A stretch of 64,000 bases of DNA. It comes from Leucosporidium creatinivorum (lineage: Eukaryota; Basidiomycota; Microbotryomycetes; Leucosporidiales; Leucosporidiaceae). The notes beneath the pieces were generated by a model. That model saw nothing but the letters and a program-made list of their open reading frames with translations, was not told where the DNA came from and ran no database searches. Positions 12,712 to 23,650 of the stretch are shown one piece after another (within the stretch, counting starts at the first letter, position 1; every line of letters begins with the position of its first letter). The position numbers and the translations under genes are program-made. The stretch covers positions 1,367,425 through 1,431,424 of the forward strand of contig BCKL01000002.1 in NCBI GenBank assembly GCA_001600635.1, written 5' to 3'.

Positions 12712-13490
12712 TTATGCAATTCGGCTGTAGGGAGGGGCGTGATCCGAAGATGGTGCAGCATGCACAAGGGCTGAGAGGGTAGCTCCGCTGCATCTGGGGT
12801 CCAGGAGATGGTCGCCGAGCAGGGAGATGGCGGGGGCGTGACTTCGAGGTGGGCGTAAGCGAACAGTAGGGACTTCGTCGAGCAGGAGTAGGTTCAGATG
12901 GTCTGTAGGATGTGGTTGCGGGTCAGCCAGGTCAGCCAGCAGCTGCTGAGGGCGAGTATAGCTGAACTCACCTCCGTCGCCGAGCTCGGAATACGAATCA
13001 GCTGAAAAGCAGCAGTACGAAGCGGTACGTGGTAGGAGAGCTTCTTCAGAGTCCTTGGAGTCCCATCCAGCTCGGTGATGGCCCTCCAGCAGCCCATCTT
13101 GACCGATCCCGAGCCTCGGCGCACCCTTCGCTGCGAATGCAGGCTGCTGGGAGGTTGGAGGGGCTTTCGAGCTGCTGCGAGTGAGGCGTACAGCCGTCGA
13201 TGATTCTGCAGTGCTATGCAGGAAGCGTCAGCTCTCTTTCACCTCTTCCCTGGTCCCCAATGCCAAGCCAACTTGAACTTACGTTTCGCGGGAGCGCTTG
13301 ACGCCTGTATATTGTCCTACAGCGCCGTAGTGCCTCAAAAAGCAGCGCACAGCTTCGGGCGATTGTGACTCTTCATCTCTTCTCGAAGCTAGCCGTCTGA
13401 TCGACCCAGTACGAGCGAACAGCTCCGCTCCTTCGTTGAGCGTTCCCAAGTTGAAGGAGGGAAAGCAGAGAGCAAGTGGTGCAGCGCTTG
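12712..13490 (-). CDS. Possible small hypothetical gene, frame and start unresolved
   Basis: Two good minus-strand introns show this strand is transcribed and spliced: 13214-13282 (GTAAGT donor, GCTGAC branch, TAG end) and 12903-12971 (GTGAGT, CTGAC, CAG). One frame stays open across all three exons and ends in TAA at 12712-12714, giving roughly 230 residues including LRHYGAVGQYTGVKRSRET in the first exon. No ATG is visible before its upstream stop, so a further 5' exon would be needed. A second frame through the middle exon (VKMGCWRAITELDGTPRTLK) looks as protein-like but ends just after the last acceptor. I recognise no family. It could also be a spliced non-coding transcript or a leader. 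Confidence 0.3.
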
Positions 13491-14041
13491 GTCCTGGCGT
13501 ATGATCGCTGCGTGTCTAGCATTGGCCCAGTCCTGCGAGCGAGGTCGAAGTTATCGTCGAGTAGCGTTAAAGGAGAGATTGACGAGTTCGAGCTCTTGAG
13601 TTCCGACCATCTCGCTGCTCGGCTCGACTCTGCCTGCTATCCGACTTTGCAGGACGACGTGAGTATCTCTGTGTTACTACAGCAATATTGCTCGCTTCCC
13701 TCAGCCTACTCCTCTACCTTCGTCGATATCTCGTCTCGTCTCGTCTTGTCCTTCAACGCGCCGTGAGCTCGCTGCTGGAGAGGGAGCGGCCTAGCGAGGC
13801 CTTGAGGGGCATGCGCGGTCAGACCAGAACGATTATACCATATCGCATCGCCTACAGCAGAGCTCGCTAGCCGGGAAAGCTGCTCTCAGGGAAGCTCAGC
13901 GGGCATTGCGTGCGAGAGATGGCGCTTGAGGATGATCAATGGGCAGCCAGCAGGCTGGATTGGCTAGCAGACAGCATCTTGAGGTGGGCGACAATAATGC
14001 TGACTCGCTCTCTACACCTCAACAGCCTCGCCCATGCGCTA
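13491..14041 (+). other. FOL1 upstream region with probable 5' UTR intron end
   Basis: Just before the FOL1 ATG lies a typical intron end: a GCTGAC branch near 14010 and CAACAG ending about 14024. This suggests an intron in the leader. The upstream donor is not certain; GTGGGC near 13986 or a more distant site are options. A plus-strand open stretch at 13476-13660 ending in GTGAGT could be an upstream exon, but nothing confirms it. No RNA gene or repeat is seen. Confidence 0.4.
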
Positions 14042-16631
14042 ATGCCCGCTACTTCAGCCCCGCGCGACCTCATCTGCGTCACTTCCCTCTCACTTCGCAC
14101 GCCCGCTCTCCCTTCGGACCTTTGGCAACGACCAGCCAAGGCCCAGCCACTCTTGGTCTCGCTTTCCATCTCGACCGACGTCCAGGAGGAGGCCAACACC
14201 GATTCCCTCCTCGGCGACTCGTTCAACTACGGCACCGTCACCAAGGCCATCGAGAAGGCCGTCTCGGAGCTCCCTCCCGCTCAAGACGTCGACGGGATCC
14301 CTCTCGAAGTCCTCGCCGAGCAACTAGCGCAGGTCGTCATCTTCAAAGCCAAAGCGCCCAACGTCCGCCTCGAGCTCACTCGCCCTCGCGCCCTCCTCTC
14401 TGCCGAAAGCGTTGGCGTCGAGATCTACCGTTCCGCCTCCGACTACTTCCCTCCCGCACCCGACGGCACTCGCAGGCTCAATCCCGCCTCCGACAGCCCC
14501 GACGGTGATAAGCTCTTTGTCCGAGCCCTTCGCCGACTCATCATCATCGGCATCAACGCTTGCGAGCGATTAGACGAACAAGAGGTTATCGCCGATTTCG
14601 AGTTCTTTGCTGGAGACATGGCAAATCGACTTGCGAATGGCGCGAGGGCAGGATGGGTCGGCTGGAAGTCGGTCGTGAAGCAGCTCGAGTCGGTGAGTGG
14701 ATGTCTTTCACTTCTGCAGCACTAGAGCTGACTTCGTTGCACTCCAACAGCACCTCACCACTTCCGGACCCCTCACCATCGAGCACCTCACCACCGCCCT
14801 CTCCCAAATCATCCTTACCCCACCAACCTCCCCCGCCTCTGCCTCTTCTTCTATCTGGGACGTCTCTCGCACCACCGTCCGCGTCTCCAAGCCCTCAGCA
14901 CTCATGTTCGCCAAGTACCCCTCCGTGCAAGTCACTCGAACTCGCTCCGACTTCTTCAATCCGGATGGCAGCCTTCGTTCGGCGCTGTCACGAGGGGTCG
15001 CTACAAGCGCACAGGCGCCTTCGAGTGTCGCTACCACTTCTACGAGCGAGAGTGGTGCTAGTACAGCGCCAACTGAGCCGGAGACTGGAGCAGGAGGAGG
15101 AGGAATCCACACGGTCGTCCTCGGCGTTGGGACGAACATGGGAGAGAGGGTCGGCAATATCTCCAAGGCGCTCAAGGAGTTAGAGAAGGCAGGTAGCGAA
15201 GGAGAGGAGAAGGTTCGGGTCGTCGACACGAGCTTCCTCTACGAGAGCGAAGCGATGTACGTCGAGGAGCAAGCCAAGTTCCTCAACGCTACGGTCAAGG
15301 TGAGTTGGGGCACGCTTCTCTGCGCTGAACAAGCTAACTTCTCGCACTCCCATCAGATCGAGACGACCCACGAGCCCCTCGCCCTTCTCAACTTGCTCAA
15401 ATCGGTGGAGGACTCGCTCGGTCGGGAAAAGACGTTCCGCAACGGCCCTCGGGTCATTGACCTTGACATCCTCTTCTACGACGACATCGTTTTCGACTCG
15501 CGTGAAGTCGAGGGTTACAAGGATCACGAGCGCTGGCTCAAGATTCCACACGCCAGTATCGCAGAGAGGGAGTTTGTGCTGAGGCCGCTGGTCGAGTGAG
15601 TAGCCTTCCTGTCTCGTCAGACTATCGCTGACTCTCCTTCTTCATCATTTCACAGCCTCATCCCCGACTTCATCCACCCCTCCCTCAGCAGCACCCCTGC
15701 CGCTCTGCTCTCCTCTCTCCTCTCCACCTCCCCCTCCACCCTCAACCGCGTCCTCCCTCTCACCACCTCTCTCACCCACATCCTCCCAACACGTCAGACC
15801 CTCGTCATGTCCATCCTCAACACCACCCCCGACTCCTTTTCCGACGGCGGCGACCACCTCTCCCTCGACGCCTCCCTCGCCTCGGCGCTCGTGCATCTGA
15901 AATTCGGCGCTCACATCCTCGATATCGGTGGGATGAGCACTCGACCTGGTGCAGCCGACGTCTCGCCCGAGGAGGAGGCCGCGCGAGTGGTCCCTCTTGT
16001 CAAGGCTCTGCGGGAGAAGGGAGTCAAGGCGCCCATCTCGGTTGACACTTTCCGACCCGAGGTCGCTCGAGCAGCCATCAACGCCGGCGCCGACATCATC
16101 AACGACGTCCTCGGCGGCGCCGAGGAGGGCATGCTCGCCGTGATGGCCGAGTTGGACGTCCCCGTCGTGCTCATGCACTCGCGAGGAACGCCTGCGACGA
16201 TGAGCCGCCTCACCGAGTATGAGGGCGGAGACGTGGTCAGCGTTGTGCGGCGGGAGTTGGCGCAGAGGGTGCAGGATGCGTTGGACGCGGGCGTCAAGCG
16301 GTGGAACATTATCCTCGACCCGGGTATTGGATTCGCCAAGACGGGAGAGGACAACTTGGTCCTCCTGCGCTCGCTGCCCGCGTCCCTCGGCCATGGCGTA
16401 CCGGCATCGGAGGAAGGAGCGTGGCTAAAGGAGTTCCCGAGCCTTGTGGGACTGTCGAGGAAGAGATTTATCGGGACTTTGACGGGCAAGGAGGTGGCGA
16501 AGGACCGGGTCTTGGGAACGGCGGCGGGAGTGACTGCTAGTGTAGCGGGAGGTGCAGATATTGTGAGGGTGCATGATGTTGAGGCGATGGTGGATGTAGT
16601 CAAGGTTGCCGATGGTATCTATCGAGCTTGA
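14042..16631 (+). CDS. FOL1: Trifunctional folate synthesis protein FOL1 (DHNA aldolase-HPPK-DHPS)
   Basis: Makes dihydropteroate in three steps: 7,8-dihydroneopterin aldolase, 6-hydroxymethyl-dihydropterin pyrophosphokinase and dihydropteroate synthase. Two DHNA-type domains come first (about 14060-14420 and 14520-14960). The HPPK domain starts near 15110 (VVLGVGTNMGERVGNIS) and carries the signature RNGPRVIDLDILFYDD. The DHPS domain has MSILNTTPDSFSDGG and ILDIGGMSTRPGA and ends with SRKRFIGTLTG and a C-terminal VHDVEAM. Three introns (near 14693, 15300 and 15598) each carry a CTGAC branch. I chose the ATG at 14042 because it directly precedes the first conserved segment and follows a probable leader intron; an upstream in-frame ATG at 13910 reads through that intron. 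The domain order is the normal fungal one. DHPS is the sulfonamide target. Confidence 0.93.
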
Positions 16632-16813
16632 GTAGTCGTTTTCGTCTAGTTGTAACATCTCTCGCTCCTTGAGCTCAACCTCATCCTTTCGGACCGCAGA
16701 GAGGCAGCTGAGTAGGTGGAACAAAATTCGATGCTTGCGCGTCTAAGTCTAGGTGATCTATAAGTCTATGTCTATCGTTCTACTCAAGTCTAATCCGAAT
16801 CTCGGCGCTGCGC

Positions 16814-19053
16814 TCAAGCGCTCTGCAGCTCCTCCTTCGGCAGTACCTCTACCTCCTTCCTCCTCTCCACCGCATGTCCATCAACAGCGACCTTCGGTGT
16901 ATACCTCGACCACGACCGAATCCTCGGTCCCCAGTAATAGAAGCCGAAAGGGACAAAGCAAAAGGCGAACGACCCGCATGCGAGGACGGTCATGCCGTGA
17001 TGAGGTCCCATCGCTTCGAACATGGGCCCCGTGTAGATGACAGCTACGCCGGACATGACGTACCGGATGAGGGTCAGGTCGGAGAGCGCGGAGGCGGCGG
17101 TGGAGAGGTAGGAGTCTGCTCAAGAAGAAGAGCAAGTCAGCGACCTGGAGTGAGGGGCAGGGGGGCGGCGATAGCTCACCAATGATGTACTGGTTCGCGC
17201 TGATGAAGCAGCACAGGATGGACATGCCGAAGAAGACTTGGGAGACCAGCGCCGGCCAGATGGTGAGGTCTCGGTCGCAGGTCCATGCTCTGCAGGCAAC
17301 AGGAGACTCGACATCAGCGCTGTCAACGGCAGCGCGGAATTTATAACTGAAGGACTCACAGCCAAAAGAGAAGGACTCACAGCCAAAAGAGCGAGATGGG
17401 CATCAACCAAGTCCCGAGCATCGCAAGCTTCAACCTCTCCTCCGGCGGCGGTACGGCCCCTTCACCATGCTGCTCAACAGCCCGTGCTGTGGCCTTGAGG
17501 TACGACGTGTAGATCCAAGGGATCATACCGCCGACGATGGCGATGCCGAGGGCGATGGGGATGAACGTGAGGCCGAGCAGCCCGGCGTTCAAGTCGTAGG
17601 CGGCGAAGACGTAGGGGTAGGCGACGAGGTTGCCGAAGAGGACGACGTAGACCTGTGAGAGAGATGGTGAAGGGTCAATGGTATGTTTCAGAGGACCAGA
17701 GGCAGCGGGAGGGGCACAGGCGATGCCTCGGTCGAGGCTCGAGACCAGCAAGAAGAGAATCTGCACGGTGGCCGATGGTACTCACCAGAGTCATGTATAA
17801 CGAGAAAGCCACGACAATCGGCTCCATGACCAGCATCTTGAACGGTCGCTGGATAGCGTCGACAAAAGCCACCTTGAAGGGGATCGAAGCACGAGTTCTC
17901 TCCAAGGCCGTTCGGTAACGGTCGTCGCCTGTAGCTCGTCGCAGCTCCTTGGCTTTCATCTTGAGTAGCTCATCCGCAAGCGTCTCGGGCATGAAGAGGA
18001 AGGAGATGATGGCCGTGGCAAATCCCCTGCATGAGATCGAGTTTGAGCTGGAGCACTTCGGCGATGAGGGAGCGGCTCGAGACTCACCAGATGACGGTGA
18101 TCCAATCGCACCACCTGTAGCCGAGGTAGCTTTGACCAATGAAGCCTCCCATGACGGGTCCGATAGCTGGCGCCATCAAACCAATTGTCGCGAAACTGCA
18201 GGACCGAGGGAGGGTCAGCTCGAAGAAGGGAAGACCTCATCGAGGCGGACTCACACAGGCAGAGCGTAGGTTCGCTGAGACGAGTCAAACATGTCGGCGA
18301 TACTTGCTCCTGCATTTCCGAGTGGTGTAGATCCTGCTAGTCCCGCTAGGAAGCGAAGAGCGAGTCGCGAGCCGATGTTCGGCGAAAGGGCGGCGCCGAC
18401 CTCAAAGAGGGAGAAGAGGAGGATGGTGATGAGGTAGACGGGATTCCTGTTGTGTGAAAGTCAGGTCAGTGAAATGCGAGAGGTGGTAGAGTGGGAGAAT
18501 GAGCGCCTTACCGGCCGCCGAGCTCGCTGAGGGGAGCGAGAAACGGAGAACTGATGCCGAAGCCGATGAGAAACAGCGCCGTATCGAGGGATATCTGGTG
18601 GATAAGCGTTAGTACGATGCTTTCGAGCAGCCAGTCGTGACTCACCACCTCCGCCGAGACGCTCAACTCATCCTTAGCGAACTCGGCCGCCCCGCTGTTT
18701 ATTGCCGCCGCTACGCCTACCAGCAGTGCAATGTTGGCGATGAGGATGACCTGCATCCACTTGCGCGGTTTGCTCCATGCTTGAGGGTTATGCCGGTCCT
18801 GTGGCGTGAACGAGACGAGATAGCGGTCGGAGGGCGGCTCAGCTTCATCGTTGAGAGTTGCGAGAGATGCCGACGAGGGAGGTGTCCGTAGAGCATGCTC
18901 GGCCGCTTCCCTGGCAAACGCCCGCCTCTGTACAATCGACTGCATCCCAGCCGAGAACGAGGCGGAAGGCAAGCCCTGCGAAGCTCGAAAGCGATCCTCA
19001 CTTCGCAATTCGCTCGCGCCGCTCTCTTTGCCTTCCCGCCGAGCCTCGCGCAT
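16814..19053 (-). CDS. MFS transporter, drug/polyamine:H+ antiporter type (DHA1)
   Basis: A 12-helix major facilitator protein of the fungal DHA1 group. The hydrophilic N-terminal region has NPQAWSKPRKWMQV, typical just before helix 1. Then come a GFGISSPFLAPLSELGGR segment after helix 2, the family motif area NPVYLITILLFSLFEVGAAL, and the loop MPETLADELLKMKAKELRR in the middle. The second half contains VYVVLFGNLVAYPYVF and ends in a charged tail (VERRKEVEVLPKEELQSA). There are about seven introns. It would export drugs, polyamines or weak acids at the plasma membrane; the substrate cannot be told from sequence. The ATG at 19053 lies 14 bp from the ATG of the divergent DGK1-like gene, so the two genes must share promoter DNA or overlap in their leaders. 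One intron donor is duplicated (see 17350-17391). Confidence 0.88.
17350..17391 (-). repeat. 21-bp tandem duplication that doubles a splice donor
   Basis: The 21 bases at 17350-17370 are repeated exactly at 17371-17391. Each copy contains the end of an MFS exon and its GTGAGTCC donor on the minus strand (donors start at 17380 and 17359). Using the inner donor adds exactly seven codons (VSPSLLA), keeps frame, and would fall after the SLFWL helix segment. Confidence 0.85.
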
Positions 19054-19067
19054 CTCTCGTCAATCAC

Positions 19068-20463
19068 CAATGTCAGCATCAGCAGGATTAAGAAGTCGAG
19101 CACAAGCTAGGACAGCGGCACCCAACGGGGATGCTGCAGCGTCTGCAGTGTTGGCACGGGAGCAGTCGAGGGATCGAGTTGACAAAGGCAGGCTCAGATC
19201 AGGGTGAATCTCCGGCTTCTATCGCGTGTTTTAGCAGAGCAGTACTGATCCATGACTCTACTACAGACTCGAGGTCAGCTTCTACGCTTCCCGCCCTGCT
19301 GCCTTACACATGAAACTGACGCGTCCCAAGCGCTCCCCCTCGCTCTCGTTCTTCTTTGCCAGATCCCACGCAAGCTGCTGCACTCTTCCATCTCCGTCTT
19401 GGTCGTGCTTGCCTGGCTCTCGCATCCCAACGTCGCCACTGTCATCCGCTACGCTGCCATCACCCTCGGCGTCATCGTGTCGGCCGACTTGCTTCGTTTC
19501 CAATTCCCGGCCTTTGAGCGGGTCTACGAGCATTATCTGGGCTACTTCATGGTACGTGGGCGGCTCCGAATAACTCGCAGAGTACGGCAAAGCTGACCCC
19601 TGCCCTCCTGCAGCGCGAATCGGAGCGGGGTGCGTTCCGAAAGGCGACGAGCTGAACCTCCCTCGGCCTGGCTAATCCTCCTTCCCGCCCTGCAGAACGC
19701 GTCAATGGAACCATCTACTACCTCGTCGGCGTCTTGATCTGCCTCACTTTCTACCCTCGAGGTATGTTGCGCGTGTTTCCAGCCCGCTGCTCGCTCGAGC
19801 TGATGACCTCGCTTTCGCAGACATTGCTGTCCTCTCGGTCATCATCCTCAGCATTTGCGACACGTCGGCCAGCGTCTTTGGACGACTCTTTGGACGCTAC
19901 ACGCCCCCGCTACCCTTCTCTGGGTGAGCTGCCTTGCGCTGAGCCCTTCAGAACGAGGAGAAGGACGCGCGCTGATCCTCAACTACCCTCTGCAGCACCC
20001 TCTTTGGGGCCAAGAAGTCCCTCGCGGGCACCATCGCAGCCGTAGCGACTGGTACCGTCGCTTCCTACGTCTTCTGGTCCTCCTACGCCGCAAGAGGAGA
20101 CGAGGGCGACCTCAGCTGGCTCCCCGGCCGAGCTGCTTCGACTTGGACCGGTCCCAAGTCTTCGCCAGCTACCTTCTTACCTCGGCTGCCTTCGCCCAAT
20201 AGGTGAGCTTCGACTGCTTCATCAATTGCTGATTCGCGCTGACCTCTTGCCCTGCAGCACCCTCTCCCTGACGACCCTCGCCCTCGTCAACGGCCTCACC
20301 GCCGGCGTTGCAGAGGCATTCGATGTCTATGGCTACGATGACAACCTTTCGTTGCCCGTGCTGTTTGGACTCGGCGCTTGGGCCGTCATGTGGTGTGAGT
20401 AGCGAAGGTCGATCTCGGCGCCGACATCCGCAGACCTTTCTCCCTTTCGCAGTGCTCGGTTAA
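19068..20463 (+). CDS. DGK1: DGK1-like CTP-dependent diacylglycerol kinase
   Basis: A membrane enzyme of the ER or nuclear envelope that phosphorylates diacylglycerol with CTP to give phosphatidate, opposing the phosphatidate phosphatase Pah1. Conserved segments in order: IPRKLLHSSISVL, a string of helices, RESERERVNGTIYYLVG, DTSASVFGRLFGRYTPPLPF and GAKKSLAGTIAAVATG; these match the CTP transferase-like core of Dgk1. The N-terminal exon (ATG 19068) is hydrophilic. It joins the core through a 7-nt exon (19267-19273), and a 16-nt exon (19614-19629) follows later; without both the frame breaks. Further exons start at 19696, 19821 and 19996, and the last coding exon carries only the end of WLLG and the stop at 20461-20463. 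A dolichol kinase relative is the alternative, but length and motifs favour Dgk1. Confidence 0.85.
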
Positions 20464-20778
20464 GCTCGACTCACGCCCACCGTCATCTCCTCCCCCTAAT
20501 TGCTCTGCGATCCCTCCTTACCTCCTCCGCCCATACCTCAGACGCTGCCATATACCTCTCCGACCTCGGCGCCCTCCCCTCCTCTAGACTTGTCCTCTTT
20601 CTCTCTCGCTATACCCCCCCATTATTCGCTGTATCCTCAATTTGAACATAGGCACAAGCGTGGGCAAAGAATCCGCGTTAACACAAACTGGGCGAAGGGA
20701 AGGGCAGAGGTACAACGAAAGGGAAAGCCGAGAGTATGCGAAGCGAGCGAGTACAGGGAAGGGACGGGAGGGGTGGGT
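20464..20778. other. Tail-to-tail spacer between DGK1-like and RAD6 genes
   Basis: Pyrimidine-rich on the plus strand up to about 20640, consistent with the 3' UTR of the DGK1-like transcript, then the RAD6 3' UTR on the minus strand. No coding signal is seen. Confidence 0.5.
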
Positions 20779-21429
20779 CTAGCCGCTGGCTCCTTCCTCG
20801 CCGTCCATCCACGAGTCCTCGACGGTCGTCCTTACGCGTTTGACGTATTCCTGTAGAGCGGCAGTCAGCGAGAAGAGCGGTGGCGGCTTGAGAGGTCAGC
20901 GAGCGGACCTTCATATTGTCGCGGAAGAGCTGAGCAGCTTCGGCGTTGGCGGGGCTGCAAATGTACATTATCAGCCTTCATTTTACTGCTCGGACGAGGT
21001 GCAGAACGCACCTGTTGGGGTTGGGATCGTGCAGCAAGCTCTGAATCGAGGTGAGGATGGCCGCAACGTCGTAAGTCGGGCTCCACCTGTTCTGCAGGAT
21101 GTCGAGGCAGAGCTCTCCGTTGGCGTAGACGTTGGGATGGAACATCTTGGTGAGAAACTTGACGGTAGGAGGCTTGTTCGGGTAGCTCTCCTCGAACGTC
21201 AGCACCAGGCGGAAGGTGCCGTCCTCGAAGGGCGTGTCGGCTGTTACAGACTCGGGGCTTAGTCTCAGAGTGGTCTGTAGATGGGTAGGTAGAGCTTACC
21301 GGGTCCAAAGATGACTGCATTCCACACCATAATGTTATCGGCGCAGGGGGCGCCCGAGATTCCCCCCGGAGGATCGGTCTGAAGTCTTTTAAAGTCTCGT
21401 ATGAGCCTCCTGCGGCTGGCTGTAGACAT
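20779..21429 (-). CDS. RAD6: Ubiquitin-conjugating enzyme E2 RAD6/UBC2
   Basis: The E2 for histone H2B, PCNA (with Rad18) and N-end rule substrates (with Ubr1). The first exon encodes [19 protein letters not shown] and [10 protein letters not shown]. The next has [20 protein letters not shown] and the active-site stretch [18 protein letters not shown], with the catalytic cysteine in ELCLD. Then come [23 protein letters not shown] and the last exon [14 protein letters not shown]. The tail ends GEEGASG, with only a short acidic patch, unlike the long acidic tail of S. cerevisiae Rad6. The last intron uses a weak GTCCGC donor but has two CTGAC motifs before its CAG. Start ATG at 21429 gives the family's usual N terminus. 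Confidence 0.95.
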
Positions 21430-21860
21430 CCTGGTGAGCAGAAAAACGCGTCTTTTCTGTAGCGAGCTGTAGTCGAGTTGTAGGCGAGTGAGCGGACGGA
21501 GTGAAGGAGACTCGGGCGAGATCGACTTCGAGCGATTCGAGCTGGCCGCCCCATGCTCTCCCACCTCTACCTCGACTCAGCTTTCGACTCTCGTACAGCT
21601 CGGAAAGCACACGAAGCAGTCGACTTTACTTACCACAGCGCTACAACTCTTCACCAGCTCCTCCGAACCCTTCGCGCGTCATCGCCAGCTCTCGCTTGCT
21701 CGTTTGCCTCATTGAAGCTACAGCACCGCCGCTCTCAGCTCTCAGCAGATCTCTCAGGCCTGTGAACCCACTCTCGAAGCTTGTACGCCTCTCATGGTTG
21801 CCTCCGAGTCACGCTGACCCGTCGCTTTCTCAGTCTCACCCAGCTCAAAGCCATCGAAGC
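21430..21860. promoter_or_regulatory. Divergent promoter, RAD6 / F-box gene
   Basis: 431 bp between the two start codons, facing outward. An open plus-strand stretch runs through it but shows no conserved protein. Presumed shared promoter and leaders. Confidence 0.45.
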
Positions 21861-22980
21861 ATGACCATTCCTGTAAGTTACGACCTCTACTGTGCTCTCC
21901 AAAGGTCTTCGCTCACCTTGATGTATCTCCGCAGTGCTTCCCTCTCGAGCTCGTCGTCGAGCTGCTGTCCTACTCGTCGTCGAGCAAGGACCTCAAAGCT
22001 GCCAGTCTCGTCTGTAAGGCTTGGAAGTCGCTAGCTCAAGCTGAGCTCCTCATCTTGGCCTCTACCCCTACGACCGCCACCGCCGACGAAGCTCCTCCGA
22101 TGATCCACTGGACCCGCCGCGTCGGTGAGTTCGCCGTCTCGCCGCTCGTCGCTGTAGCTAACTGACCTGATGTTGTTCGCTGGCAGGAAATGGTGGAGTT
22201 GACTGGTCCAAAATGACTTTGCCGCTCGTCGTCGAGCATATTGAGTACCATAACTACCGTCTCTCCGCCATCGCCGAGAGCTTCGACATCAGGGTTCGCA
22301 ACTTGGGCTACATCCTCTTCAACGGCGTCGGCGCGACTAAAGCGGTCTTGAGCTCCTGGATCCGTGAGGTGTCCATGTACCGCACCGAGGTCGAGGATGA
22401 GCTCGAGGTACGTTTCGCTTCGCCCTCTTTGCACCCGAGAAGTCGACGTTGACTTCTGCCGCCCACTAGGACCCTGAACAAGAAGCGGACTACCTCACGA
22501 ACGAGGTCGCCAAAGCTTGGAGGAAGGGCTTGAAGGCCGCTTCTCAAGCCATCATCGAAGCTTCCAACAACCAGCTCACCTGCAACGACTCGTACTACTC
22601 CCGCTTGGACTTGATCGCTGAGCACAGGTCGGCCGAGGTGGCGCCCATCCTCCACTCGAGGCCTATCGGCACTTTCCGCGGCATCAGTGAGTTTTGAACC
22701 GCCGATTTCGGCGAGAAACGAGCTGACCGTCTTTCCCTCAGGCCAATCGAAGCATGACAAGGATGCTCGTCCGTGCTGGAAAGGGTGAGCTCTTCTCTTC
22801 CACTCGGTTCTATCCGAGTTGCTGACCCTCATCACACACAGAACGATCTGGGACGTGCAGCAGATCCTCCTCACGGGCGAGCTCGGCGTCGCTAGCGCCC
22901 TCGTCAACGACGCCGAGATCGCCGCTCGTCGCTCCGTCAGGCCCAACGGCTTCGAGATCGGCAAGGATCGTGTTGTGTGA
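21861..22980 (+). CDS. F-box protein, probable SCF substrate adaptor
   Basis: The first exon is only 12 nt (MTIP). It is followed by an F-box at the very N terminus: CFPLELVVELLSYSSSSKDL and AASLVCKAWKSLAQAELL. F-boxes bind Skp1 and place a substrate on the SCF ubiquitin ligase. The rest (DWSKMTLPLVVEHIEYHNYR, then an acidic-helical region) shows no repeat that I recognise; C-terminal leucine-rich repeats are not obvious. Five introns, all with CTGAC-like branches. The stop TGA is at 22978-22980. The protein is about 260 residues. A related but distinct F-box-like gene lies at 49914. Confidence 0.65.
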
Positions 22981-23650
22981 AAGCATGGTCGCGAGGACGA
23001 TGTCTGGGCGACCCTCCCTCCCAAAGGCTGATGGAAAGTTCTCACTGAGGATTGCGACCACCACGAATACTTTGACTGAGTCGTGCTTCAGCTTTTTGCT
23101 TGGTTGGTGAGCATTGTCCCCTCGAGCTCTTCCGCCGCGATGTCGCTAACTCCATGCACCTCCTCAGAACGTCGGACGGTCGACTCGCTTGCTTCTTCTC
23201 GGTCTCGGTCTCTTTACGCTTGCTGCCTCGGTTCGCTTCTGAAGTACGACATGATACTTAATACAAGGGTCGCCGCGAGCACGATGAGGTACTGGAGCTG
23301 TGACTGAGAGGCGAAGTCCCGTCTGGTCCTTGAGACGGCTCGGCGTACGAAGCGAGAGGTAGATCAATGCGTCCGAGCTGCTTCTGTATGCTTGGAGACT
23401 TTCCATTCACTTTTGAGTTCCGCCTGTTGTGATGTAAGGGTTTTGTACTCCAAAACAGAAACGAGAGTTGAGCGCCGAGCCCTCGCGACTTGACCGCTCG
23501 ACCGTCCGTCAGCTTGCTTGCCCTCCTCCCACTCGTTCGTTTTCGCTTCGACTTCGCTCGCTCGGCGGTCGGCTACAGGAAGCTCTGCTCGCCTATCACA
23601 CACTCCCTCCGCTACTGCTATCTCGCGCTCCCCTCTCTCTCGCCTTCACG
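22981..23650. other. Intergenic region with an intron-like element
   Basis: Contains the 3' UTR of the F-box gene and the promoter of the next gene. A good intron shape at about 23107-23166 (GTGAGC donor, CGCTAAC branch, CTCAG end) suggests a spliced 3' UTR or non-coding transcript. No conserved protein is visible. Confidence 0.35.

Noticed and set aside
13476-13766. Plus-strand open frame upstream of FOL1, ending in a GTGAGT
   Set aside because: No branch site in the putative intron, no link to the FOL1 frame, and it overlaps a better-supported minus-strand spliced unit.
15645-16603. Long minus-strand open frames antisense to FOL1
   Set aside because: Mirror frames caused by codon bias in a strongly coding plus-strand region.
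23468-23650. Upstream in-frame extension of the large unknown protein
   Set aside because: The frame is open but contains no ATG before 23651; the leader composition is not protein-like.
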